A stretch of DNA of 64,000 nt from assembly GCF_026151205.1 (NCBI RefSeq), contig NC_087075.1, forward strand, positions 1,791,911 to 1,855,910, written 5' to 3'. The DNA comes from Bolinopsis microptera (lineage: Eukaryota > Ctenophora > Tentaculata > Lobata > Bolinopsidae). Positions 1-10,610 of this stretch are shown in pieces (position 1 is the stretch's first letter; every line of letters begins with the position of its first letter). Both the position numbers and the translations under genes were made by a program. A model generated the notes under the pieces. The model saw nothing but the letters and a program-made list of their open reading frames with translations, made no database searches and was not told the DNA's origin.

Positions 1-32
1 AGAAGGTTCAGGGTTCGAATCCCAGTGTCACT
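1..32 (+). repeat. 3' part of a tRNA-like sequence (SINE or tRNA remnant), cut by the window edge
   Basis: The stretch GGTTCGAATCCC near base 14 is a canonical RNA polymerase III B box (T-arm and T-loop), followed by about ten bases that could close an acceptor stem. The 5' half lies outside the window, so a true tRNA gene cannot be separated from a tRNA-derived SINE. Confidence 0.4.
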
Positions 33-724
33 TAGTCTAGGGAGTAGCTAAGGATCCATTGGATCTATGTGATCTCCTCGGTCGACTCAGCCGAATGATA
101 GGAAACTTAATTGAGGGTTAAATGAGGAGGGGTACCTGTTAAAAGTTCAAGAAACTTCCTAGGATACCCCTTCAGTGAATACTGTAAACATAGTGCTATT
201 AACTATTAACTATATTAACTTATGAATTTATTTACGAAAAGCTGAGTCTCCGTTTAGTTGGAACTGTGCTATATATTTAAAGGTCAAATTTTTAAATTTA
301 TGAAACTTTGTTTCTTGATATTTAACGAATATTTGGTACTTTAAAGTTTCAAGCTGTGGATGTGCACTGTGTAGGCACATCACGCATGATACATATAATG
401 CAGACACGACCCATATTTACACTACGCCCTAATTTCAAAATGTATCTACAGACGGACTTCGATTCCTTGAAAATAGACAAATGTATTAATACTATTAAAT
501 ATATCACAATTGAACGTTGTAGATGATTAATACTTTGAGGAAAAGGTTCTACAGAATCAAAGGATAACTACACCCTACATTAAGATCATACCGTACCTTG
601 TTAGACCCGTCCTGAATAATAATTATCGTTCAAAACTGCAGTCTCAAAATAATTCTACAACCACTGAATTCTCAGCTTGTATATATTTTGACTACTTCAA
701 TTCAATATTAACTCAATAATTAAC
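33..724. other. Intergenic, 3' flank of the first GALNT gene
   Basis: No coding region is visible. TTTATT at 227-232 is an AATAAA poly(A) signal on the minus strand, about 490 bp beyond the GALNT stop codon, and could end its transcript. Confidence 0.4.
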
Positions 725-2497
725 TTAATTAATATTAACTCGCCGCCACCAAGGCTCATGAATAAACCACCTTTGTCGTATGTCCTCCAAAACGCAGGTC
801 CTCAACCTCACCCCTCCCTCAGTCTCATCCTCCAATGTAACACACCTGTTAGTTGTAGTGTGCGTGATCTGTGCTGTGGTTACGTTGTATGCAAACATCT
901 GGGTTGAATAGGGCTTTCTTTCTGTTAGAGATTGTTCATGACAAATGTATGCGATTATTTCTGAGTCGCTGTTCGTGTCTGGGGCATCTAAGCAGTATTT
1001 AGCCCCCACTCCGACGTGTATTGCACCGTTTTTAGAGAAACTCAATAAGTGTGTATCAAAAAAGTAGACATTTTCTTTTCTGCATGATGGCTCCGTACCT
1101 AGTTTACTTCTGACCACAGACAGACAGAATCTCTGAAGATACACTGATTGAATTTCGCCCACGTGCACATAACCGGGGGTATCATAAAACTTGTAATGGT
1201 GACTTGAATGAACATTTTTCAAATACCAATTATAGTCTCTGGGACACTTAGAGTATTCAAACGTCTGCTGCATTACTTGAGCTAATTTGAAAACAGGACC
1301 AAACGAAGCTTTGTCCAAGTAGATTGTATTGAGAAAGAACCTCTGCTCTGCAGGATCCTTGATAAAGTTCGTTATTTCTGCTAAACTCTCACCCTTGAGT
1401 CGGTTCATGAGATCGTTCGATTCTTTCGTGTATCTTTGAAGGGAAATGTCATTACCATTTGTATGAAGAACCTGAGAACAGGGGGGTACCCAAAGTCCAT
1501 CACCACACAACCACACTCTCAGTGCTAACCTGTTATTTTCAATACCCCACGAAGTACTTACTATTGAGGCAGGATACAAGTCTACAAGAGTAGTTTTATA
1601 CGCTGCAAGTGCACCTCCAGCTAAGGACGAAACAAGATATGGTTCGGTTACATTATCTTCCGGCGGTCCTGCAATGTAGAATTGCATATTTTCAAAGCCA
1701 CCGGCCATTTGCATCCCATATGGCTGCACATTATTCATTCTTAGCTCTTCATAATCTTTTTCTCCCATCATGTGGACTAATGGGATTGCCACAGCTGCTG
1801 ATTTATGTTTTAAAATGTCTAGCAGTGGTTGCAGCCATATTTCTGAGACCTCCATGTGACTGTCCAAGATAGCTATAACGTCACCTGTAGCCGCACGTAT
1901 TCCTGCATAGCGTGCGTTAGCTATACCTACACTAACGTTGTTCCTAATCATACGCACGGGAATACCAAAAACCCTACAATATTCCAGTATCTCTAGACTG
2001 TCATCTTTATCACTACCATCATCTATCAACAGTATCTCATGCAGCAAATCAGATGGGGTCCTCTCAATGATGGTCGTTAAGGCTCGATACAGAAGCAGCA
2101 ACAACTCGTTTTTGTAAGTAATCAGCACAGTGACACGTTCCGAGTAGGCCCTGTCTAAATAGTCCAGACATTTGATATTCGGAGGGGGTTTACTAGCTGG
2201 AAGTAGACCATGTTTTCCACCCCAGTGTAAGGCAATGTCCCTGTGGTAATAGTCCGAGAGAGATTTTAGTTCCTCTGGAGTGAGATTTTCCAACTGTTCA
2301 GTGTACTTGAATTCAATTTGACGCATAAGGCGGTACTTCTCTATCTGCATCTGGTTTGTGTCCCGAGGTAGTTGCTTGTGGTAGAATGCAGTACTGAAGT
2401 GTGTTACAGGAAGGTGTGTTAGGAAATAACACGTGATCAGAAACAGAAGGAGAATTGTCAGGACTGTTTTTGGTTTATATCTCACTGTCACTCTCAT
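725..2497 (-). CDS. Polypeptide N-acetylgalactosaminyltransferase, copy 1
   Basis: A 590-residue type II Golgi enzyme that would transfer GalNAc from UDP-GalNAc to Ser/Thr of acceptor proteins, the first step of mucin-type O-glycosylation. Visible: a signal anchor at residues 11-27; a stem to about 115; a GT-A catalytic domain from about 121 with LLIDDGS at 156-162; the metal-binding DSH at 212-214; the Gal/GalNAc-T signature WGIEN at 317-321 followed by CGDG; and His345 where family members have the third Mn2+ ligand. A C-terminal ricin-type (beta-trefoil) lectin domain runs from about 450 and ends near the QRW motif. Length and domain order fit the family. The residue after DSH is Met, where most relatives have Cys. 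The coding region is a single exon. A CAG lies 8 bases before the ATG in both copies, so a spliced 5' UTR exon is likely and supports this start. Family is certain; donor and acceptor specificity are unknown. Confidence 0.95.
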   Translation of the reverse strand: MRVTVRYKPKTVLTILLLFLITCYFLTHLPVTHFSTAFYHKQLPRDTNQMQIEKYRLMRQIEFKYTEQLENLTPEELKSLSDYYHRDIALHWGGKHGLLPASKPPPNIKCLDYLDRAYSERVTVLITYKNELLLLLYRALTTIIERTPSDLLHEILLIDDGSDKDDSLEILEYCRVFGIPVRMIRNNVSVGIANARYAGIRAATGDVIAILDSHMEVSEIWLQPLLDILKHKSAAVAIPLVHMMGEKDYEELRMNNVQPYGMQMAGGFENMQFYIAGPPEDNVTEPYLVSSLAGGALAAYKTTLVDLYPASIVSTSWGIENNRLALRVWLCGDGLWVPPCSQVLHTNGNDISLQRYTKESNDLMNRLKGESLAEITNFIKDPAEQRFFLNTIYLDKASFGPVFKLAQVMQQTFEYSKCPRDYNWYLKNVHSSHHYKFYDTPGYVHVGEIQSVYLQRFCLSVVRSKLGTEPSCRKENVYFFDTHLLSFSKNGAIHVGVGAKYCLDAPDTNSDSEIIAYICHEQSLTERKPYSTQMFAYNVTTAQITHTTTNRCVTLEDETEGGVRLRTCVLEDIRQRWFIHEPWWRRVNIN

Positions 2498-3039
2498 GAC
2501 CTTATCTGGACCCTGATAAAATGTGCTAATATTAATGCCTTGTTTTAAACATTAATTATTATTTAATCTTAAAACCTTCAAAGTGTTTTGATACTGGTAG
2601 TCTCTGGCTGCAAAGCAAAAGCAAAAGCTGCAGAATTACGATACTCAAGATGACTCCCAAAAATATTTACTCTTAATCGAAAAAAAAACGAGTTTTAGTA
2701 ACTATAAAAATATAGAAGTAAGCTATTTACTGCTCTTAAAAAGAAGCCCTTTTTACACTGCTAGATAGGTATAATGTGTTATACTGTAAACTGTTAGATA
2801 GATATATATGTGTGACCAAAGGAAGTGTAATCACACTAGTTTCTAGTTCTTCAACTTAGATGATTATTCTTCAATCAAGTGATTAAAAAGTTATCGCACC
2901 CTCATGGAAACTCAATACAAAGGATCAGAATCCCGAAATCTGCAATACCATGATCTTCTTACAACGTTACAACATGAAACAATGCAAATTGGTGAGGTAA
3001 AGTAGATGATAATAAGATAGTGCTGCTAGTGTGATTAGT
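2498..3039. other. 5' flank of GALNT copy 1
   Basis: AT-rich sequence with no ORF of note. The first about 25 bp upstream of the ATG look like a 3' splice site (pyrimidine-rich, ending CAG), matching the same position in copy 2. The promoter and non-coding first exon of copy 1 should lie here or within the satellites beyond. Confidence 0.3.
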
Positions 3040-3375
3040 AATCACCCTAGCAGCACCTGTAATCACCCTAGCAGCACCTGTAATCACCCTAGCAGCACCT
3101 GTAATTACCCTAGCAGCACCTGTAATCGCCCTAGCAGCACCTGTAATCACCCTAGCAGCACCTGTAATCACCCTAGCAGCACCTGTAATCACCCTAGCAG
3201 CACATGTAATCACCCTAGCAGCACCTGTAATTACCCTAGCAGCACCTGTAATCACCCTAGCAGCACCTGTAATCACCCTAGCAGCACCTGTAATCACCCT
3301 AGCAGCACCTGTAATCACCCTAGCAGCACCTGTAATCACCCTAGCAGCACCTGTAATCACCCTAGCAGCACCTGT
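3040..3375. repeat. 21-bp minisatellite, 16 units
   Basis: Sixteen head-to-tail copies of a 21-bp unit containing CACCCTAGCAGCACCTGT, with a few single-base variants. The total of 336 bp is exactly 16 x 21. Because 21 is a multiple of 3, both strands stay open by default, which explains long apparent ORFs here that I do not call genes. Confidence 0.97.
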
Positions 3376-3493
3376 AATTACGGAAAGGAGAAGATAAAGT
3401 CTGGCTTACATGACATTATTATATCCAGAACAATCTAAAAGCTCACCAAATAAATAATGAGCTTCAGATGATCTAACTCATGTAACAAGTCAA

Positions 3494-6400
3494 ACAAACA
3501 GGGTGGTGACTACTGACAAACAAACAGGGTGGTGACTGGTCTCACTAAAACAAACAGGGTGGTGACTACTGACAAACAAACAGGGTGGTGACTGGTCTCA
3601 CTAAAACAAACAGGATGGTGACTGGTCTAACTAAAACAAACAGGGTGGTGACTGGTCTAACTAAAACAAACAGGGTGGTGACTGGTCTCACTAAAACAAA
3701 CAGGGTGTTGACTGGTCTCACTAAAACAAACAGGCTGGTGACTGGTCTCATTAAAACAAACAGGGTGGTGACTGGTCTCACTAAAAACAAACAGGGTGGT
3801 GACTAGTCGCACTAAAACAAACAGGCTGGTGACTGGTCTCATTGAAACAAACAGGGTGGTGACTGGTCTCACTAAAACAAACAGGGTGGTGACTGGTCTC
3901 ACTAAAACAAACAGGGTGGTGACTGGTCTCACTAAAACAAACAGGGTGGTGACTGGTCTCACTAAAACAAACAGGGTGGTGACTGGTCTCACTAAAACAA
4001 ACAGGGTGGTGACTGGTCTCACTAAAACAAACAGGGTGTTGACTGGTCTCACTAAAACAAACAGGCTGGTGACTGGTCTCATTAAAACAAACAGGGTGGT
4101 GACTGGTCTCATTGAAACAAACAGGGTAGTGACTGGTCTAACTAAAACAAACAGGGTGGTGACTAGTCTCACTAAAACAAACAGGGTGGTGACTGGTCTC
4201 ACTAAAACAAACAGGGTGGTGACTGGTCTCACTAAAACAAACAGGGTGGTGACTGGTCTCACTAAAACAAACAGGGTGGTGACTTGTCTCACTAAAACAA
4301 ACAGGGTGGTGACTGGTCTCACTAAAACAAACAGGGTGGTGACTGGTCTCACTAAAACAAACAGGGTGGTGACTGGTCTCACTAAAACAAACAGGGTGGT
4401 GACTGGTCTCACTAAAACAAACAGGGTGGTGACTGGTCTCACTAAAACAAACAGGGTGGTGACTGGTCTCACTAAAACAAACAGGGTGGTGACTGGTCTC
4501 ACTAAAACAAACAGGGTGGTGACTGGTCTCACTAAAACAAACAGGGTGGTGACTGGTCTCACTAAAACAAACAGGGTGGTGACTGGTCTCACTAAAACAA
4601 ACAGGGTGGTGACTGGTCTCATTAAAACGAACAGGGTGGTGACTGGTCTCATTAAAAACAAACAGTGTGGTGACTGGTCTAACTAAAACAAACAGGGTGG
4701 TGACTGGTCTCACTAAAACAAACAGGGTGGTGACTGGTCTCACTAAAACAAACAGGGTGGTGACTGGTCTCATTAAAACAAACAGGGTGGTGACTGGTCT
4801 CATTGAAACAAACAGGGTGGTGACTGGTCTCATTGAAACAAACAGGGTGGTGACTGGTCTCACTAAAACAAACAGGGTGGTGACTGGTCTCACTAAAACA
4901 AACAGGGTGGTGACTGGTCTCATTAAAACAAACAGGGTGGTGACTGGTCTCATTGAAACAAACAGGGTGGTGACTGGTCTCACTAAAACAAACAGGGTGG
5001 TGACTGGTCTCACTAAAACAAACAGGGTGGTGACTGGTCTCATTGAAACAAACAGTGTGGTGACTGGTCTCACTAAAACAAACAGGGTGGTGACTGGTCT
5101 CATTGAAACAAACAGGGTGGTGACTGGTCTCATTAAAACAAACAGTGTGGTGACTGGTCTCACTAAAAACAAACAGGGTGGTGACTGGTCTCACTAAAAA
5201 CAAACAGGGTGGTGACTGGTCTCATTAAAACAAACAGGGTGGTGACTGGTCTCACTAAAAACAAACAGGGTGGTGACTGGTCTCACTAAAAACAAACAGG
5301 GTGGTGACTGGTCTCATTAAAACAAACAGGGTGGTGACTGGTCTCATTGAAACAAACAGGGTGGTGACTGGTCTCATTGAAACAAACAGTGTGGTGACTG
5401 GTCTAACTAAAACAAACAGGGTGGTGACTGGTCTCATTAAAACAAACAGGGTGGTGACTGGTCTCATTAAAACAAACAGGGTGGTGACTGGTCTCATTGA
5501 AACAAACAGGGTGGTGACTGGTCTCATTGAAACAAACAGGGTGGTGACTGGTCTCATTGAAACAAACAGTGTGGTGACTGGTCTAACTAAAACAAACAGG
5601 GTGGTGACTGGTCTCACTAAAACAAACAGGGTGGTGACTGGTCTCACTAAAACAAACAGGGTGGTGACTGGTCTCATTGAAACAAACAGTGTGGTGACTG
5701 GTCTCACTAAAACAAACAGTGTGGTGACTGGTCTCACTAAAACAAACAGTGTGGTGACTGGTCTCACTAAAACAAACAGTGTGGTGACTGGTCTCACTAA
5801 AACAAACAGGGTGGTGACTGGTCTCACTAAAACAAACAGGGTGGTGACTGGTCTCACTAAAACAAACAGGGTGGTGACTGGTCTCACTAAAACAAACAGG
5901 GTGGTGACTGGTCTCATTGAAACAAACAGTTTGGTGACTGGTCTCATTGAAACAAACAGTTTGGTGACTGGTCTCATTAAAACAAACAGTGTGGTGACTG
6001 GTCTCACTAAAACAAACAGTATGGTGACTGGTCTCATTAAAACAAACAGGGTGGTGACTGGTCTCATTGAAACAAACAGGGTAGTGACTGGTCTCACTAA
6101 AAACAAACAGGGTGTTGACTGGTCTCACTAAAACAAACAGGGTGGTGACTGGTCTCACTAAAACAAACAGGGTGGTGACTGGTCTCATTGAAACAAACAG
6201 GGTGGTGACTGGTCTCACTAAAACAAACAGGGTGGTGACTGGTCTCACTAAAACAAACAGGGTGTTGACTGGTCTCACTAAAAACAAACAGGGTGGTGAC
6301 TGGTCTCACTAAAACAAACAGGGTGGTGACTGGTCTCACTAAAACAAACAGGGTGGTGACTTGTCTCACTAAAACAAACAGGGTGGTGACTGGTCTCATT

Positions 6401-9250
6401 AAAACAAACAGGGTGGTGACTGGTCTCACTAAAACAAACAGGGTGGTGACTGGTCTCATTGAAACAAACAGGGTGGTGACTGGTCTCATTGAAACAAACA
6501 GGGTGGTGACTGGTCTCACTAAAACAAACAGGGTGGTGACTGGTCTCATTAAAACAAACAGGGTGGTGACTGGTCTCACTAAAACAAACAGGGTGGTGAC
6601 TGGTCTTACTAAAACAAACAGGGTGGTGACTGGTCTCACTAAAACAAACAGGGTGGTGACTGGTCTCACTGAAACAAACAGGGTGGTGACTGGTCTCATT
6701 GAAACAAACAGGGTGGTGACTGGTCTCATTAAAACAAACAGGGTGGTGACTGGTCTCATTAAAACAGACAGGGTGGTGACTGGTCTCACTAAAACAAACA
6801 GGGTGGTGACTGGTCTCACTAAAACAAGCAGTGTGGTGACTGGTCTAACTAAAACAAACAGGGTGGTGACTGGTCTAACTAAAACAAACAGGGTGGTGAC
6901 TGGTCTCATTGAAACAAACAGGGTGGTGACTGGTCTCATTAAAACAAACAGGGTGGTGACTGGTCTCACTAAAAACAAACAGGGTGGTGACTGGTCTCAC
7001 TAAAACAAACAGGGTGGTGACTGGTCTCACTAAAAACAAACAGGGTGGTGACTGGTCTAACTAAAACAAACATGGTGGTGACTGGTCTCACTAAAACAAA
7101 CAGGGTGGTGACTGGTCTCATTGAAACAAACAGGGTGGTGACTGGTCTAACTAAAAACAAACAGGGTGGTGACTGGTCTCACTAAAACAAACAGGGTGGT
7201 GACTGGTCTCATTGAAACAAACAGGGTGGTGACTGGTCTCACTAAAAACAAACAGGGTGGTGACTGGTCTCACTAAAACAAACAGGATGGTGACTGGTCT
7301 CACTAAAACAAACAGGGTGGTGACTGGTCTCATTGAAACAAACAGGGTGGTGACTGGTCTCACTAAAACAAACAGGGTGGTGACTGGTCTCACTAAAACA
7401 AACAGGGTGGTGACTGGTCTCATTGAAACAAACAGGGTGGTGACTGGTCTCGCTAAAACAAACAGGGTGGTGACTGGTCTCACTAAAACAAACAGGGTGG
7501 TGACTGGTCTCACTAAAACAAACAGGTTGGTGACTGGTCTCACTAAAACAAACAGGGTGGTGACTGGTCTCATTGAAACAAACAGGGTGGTGACTGGTCT
7601 CACTAAAACAAACAGGGTGGTGACTGGTCTCACTAAAACAAACAGGGTGGTGACTGGTCTCACTAAAACAAACAGGGTGGTGACTGGTCTCATTGAAACA
7701 AACAGGGTGGTGACTGGTCTCACTAAAACAAACAGGGTGGTGACTGGTCTCATTGAAACAAACAGGGTGGTGACTGGTCTCACTAAAACAAACAGGGTGG
7801 TGACTGGTCTCACTAAAACAAACAGGGTTGTGACTGGTCTCACTAAAACAAACAGGGTGGTGACTGGTCTCATTGAAACAAACAGGGTGGTGACTGGTCT
7901 CACTAAAACAAACAGGGTGGTGACTGGTCTCACTAAAACAAACAGGTTGGTGACTGGTCTCACTAAAACAAACAGGGTGGTGACTGGTCTCATTGAAACA
8001 AACAGGGTGGTGACTGGTCCCATTAAAACAAACAGGGTGGTGACTGGTCTCACTAAAACAAACAGGGTGGTGACTGGTCTCACTAAAACAAACAGGGTGT
8101 TGACTGGTCTCACTAAAACAAACAGGGTGGTGACTGGTCTCACTAAAAACAAACAGGGTGGTGACTGGTCTCACTAAAACAAACAGGGTGGTGACTGGTC
8201 TCATTGAAACAAACAGGGTGGTGACTGGTCTCACTAAAACAAACAGGGTGGTGACTGGTCTCACTAAAACAAACAGGGTGGTGACTGGTCTCATTGAAAC
8301 AAACAGGGTGGTGACTGGTCTCACTAAAACAAACAGGGTGGTGACTGGTCTCACTAAAACAAACAGGTTGGTGACTGGTCTCACTAAAACAAACAGGGTG
8401 GTGACTGGTCTCATTGAAACAAACAGGCTGGTGACTGGTCTCATTGAAACAAACAGGGTGGTGACTGGTCTCACTAAAACAAACAGGGTGGTGACTGGTC
8501 TCACTAAAACAAACAGGGTGGTGACTGGTCTCACTAAAACAAACAGGGTGGTGACTGGTCTCACTAAAACAAACAGGGTGTTGACTGGTCTCACTAAAAC
8601 AAACAGGGTGGTGACTGGTCTCACTAAAAACAAACAGGGTGGTGACTGGTCTCACTAAAACAAACAGGGTGGTGACTGGTCTCATTGAAACAAACAGGGT
8701 GGTGACTGGTCTCACTAAAACAAACAGGATGGTGACTGGTCTCACTAAAACAAACAGGGTGGTGACTGGTCTCACTAAAACAAACGGTGTGGTGACTGGT
8801 CTCACTAAAACAAACAGGGTGGTGACTGGTCTCGCTAAAACAAACAGGGTGGTGACTGGTCTCATTAAAACAAACAGGGTGGTGACTGGTCTCACTAAAA
8901 CAAACAGGGTGGTGTCGGGTCTCACTAAAAACAAACAGGGTGCTGACTGGTCTCACTAAAACAAACAGGGTGGTGACTGGTCTCATTAAAACAAACAGGG
9001 TGGTGACTGGTCTAACTAAAACAAACAGGGTGTTGACTGGTCTCACTAAAACAAACAGGGTGGTGACTGGTCTCACTAAAAACAAACAGGGTGGTGACTG
9101 GTCTCACTAAAACAAGCAGGGTGGTGACTTGTCTCACTAAAAACAAACAGGGTGGTGACTGGTCTCACTAAAAACAAACAGGGTGGTGACTGGCTCACTA
9201 AAACAAACATGGTGGTAACTACTGAGTCACTGACTGGTCTAACTAAAACA
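3494..9250. repeat. 30-bp minisatellite, about 190 units, between the two GALNT genes
   Basis: About 5.75 kb of a 30-bp unit containing GGTGGTGACTGGTCTC followed by CACTAAAACAAACAG. Four common variants occur at the CACTAAAA position (CACTAAAA, CATTGAAA, CATTAAAA, AACTAAAA). Occasional 31-bp units carry one extra A and reset the frame. The variants are arranged in a higher-order pattern. All frames without a shift stay open on both strands, giving decapeptide repeats. I treat these as non-coding: no start context, no non-repeat domain, and frame breaks at each 31-bp unit. Confidence 0.97.
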
Positions 9251-10416
9251 TGAACTCATCAAATTGTCTTCTTATCTCGGTCAACAGAGCTTTGTGTCAC
9301 ACCAGAATATGTGCTCATCAATTTACTTACTTTAAGTTTAGTTTATTCAAAAGAGAAAGTGAGCTTTTTCTCTTGTTCACCCCAACATAGGACTCAGGAC
9401 TTACACATTTGAATATATTATGCCAGTCTAGAAAAATTAATTCTCAACAAAAAAACTTTTCTGATGAGGTTCAGAAGTGTTGGAGAAGGAATTCAAATCA
9501 TTTGCCAAAAACATAATAAACTTTTAAAAATATATGGTAACCTTCAACTCTACCGCTGAGTCAGGCAACCAATAAGACAGAGCACATTAATTAATATAAT
9601 AAATATAACTATCAACAACTATTATGATGCCAAAATGAATCATTATAACAAACTGCAAACGAAGGTAGAAACTGTACGCTGTAAAGTAAACGCAGTCCAC
9701 TGTTAATAAGAAGCTGTGGGCTGTAAAGTAAACACAGACCACTCATTGTCTGATAGTACGAGTATTGTCACTTTGTTACTACTCCCTGTTTGAAGAGGTC
9801 TCCAGACATTACACATCATGTCGTTGTGCTTTAGTATTGTCAGTTTTCCTTCTACTTATTCTCATTTCATTATTTTATGTGGTGAGGAATAGTACAATTA
9901 AATGTACAGTTGAACAATACCTACCCGTCTACTTAATTCTGAAGTTAACACACAAGAAACCTATAAATATTATTATACAGTGTTCAACTTTTATTCTGTA
10001 TTTTTCTTCTGTATTTTTCAATTATTTAAAAATTATAAGGGAGTCTTTGGAACATTTTTTGAACATTTAAAATATAATTTGGAACATTGGATTACGATAA
10101 CATTACAATAGCGTTATGTGGTGGACCACCAAATAAAGACGCCCTACAGTTTTTAAATATATCAAACGCGCTTAAGTTATTGCTTTTCAACGAGCTTGGA
10201 CAGTATTTATGTGTTAAGCCAGGTATACTTTCATCAGCACGATTTTCAAAACTTTTGATCGTGTATCTAACGTGACTTAACCCCAATAGGTCAACAACAC
10301 AATTTAGACAAGATCTGTAGAAGCAAAATAAGTCTCTGAATTGAAAACAATGACGATTACATCACTCTTTGATTTTCTTTCAGTTAAAAAAACTGTCCAT
10401 AAATCATAATTAGGAT
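9251..10416. other. Unique spacer with a possible decayed gene
   Basis: AT-rich single-copy sequence. Apart from the candidate coding fragment at 9765-10275 I see no features. Confidence 0.3.
9765..10275 (+). pseudogene. Possible glycosyltransferase-like fragment in two frames
   Basis: Two short plus-strand open stretches follow each other in different frames. The first (9765-10070, 101 codons) has a hydrophobic span near its start (CALVLSVFLLLILISLFYVV) preceded by a short charged segment, like a type II signal anchor. The second (10087-10275) begins near NITIALCGGPPNKDALQFL, which resembles the first beta strand of GT8-type (xylosyl/glucosyl) transferases. The frame change at about 10070-10087 has no clear splice sites, so a decayed copy is more likely than an intact gene. 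The resemblance is weak and the call may be wrong. Confidence 0.2.
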
Positions 10417-10525
10417 AACAATCTTGAAAATAAACAATCTTGAAAATAAACAATCTTGAAAATAAATAATCTTGAAAATAAACAATCTTGAAAATGAACA
10501 ATCTTGAAAATAAACAATCTTAAAA
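10417..10525. repeat. 16-bp tandem repeat, about 6.5 units
   Basis: Tandem copies of AATAAACAATCTTGAA with two single-base variants, lying just beyond the stop codon of GALNT copy 2 on its 3' side. Confidence 0.9.
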
Positions 10526-10610
10526 TTTCTTTAGTCTTAGATAATATTGCAATTGTTTATATTATTGACCTACTCTCAGCAACCACAGTATGAATTATAG
10601 GCTGGTATAA

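Noticed and set aside
3494-9250. Long open frames on both strands encoding VVTGLTKTNR- or RPVTTLFVLV-type repeats
   Set aside because: They follow automatically from a 30-bp unit without stops; all are broken at 31-bp units and none has a non-repeat domain or start context.
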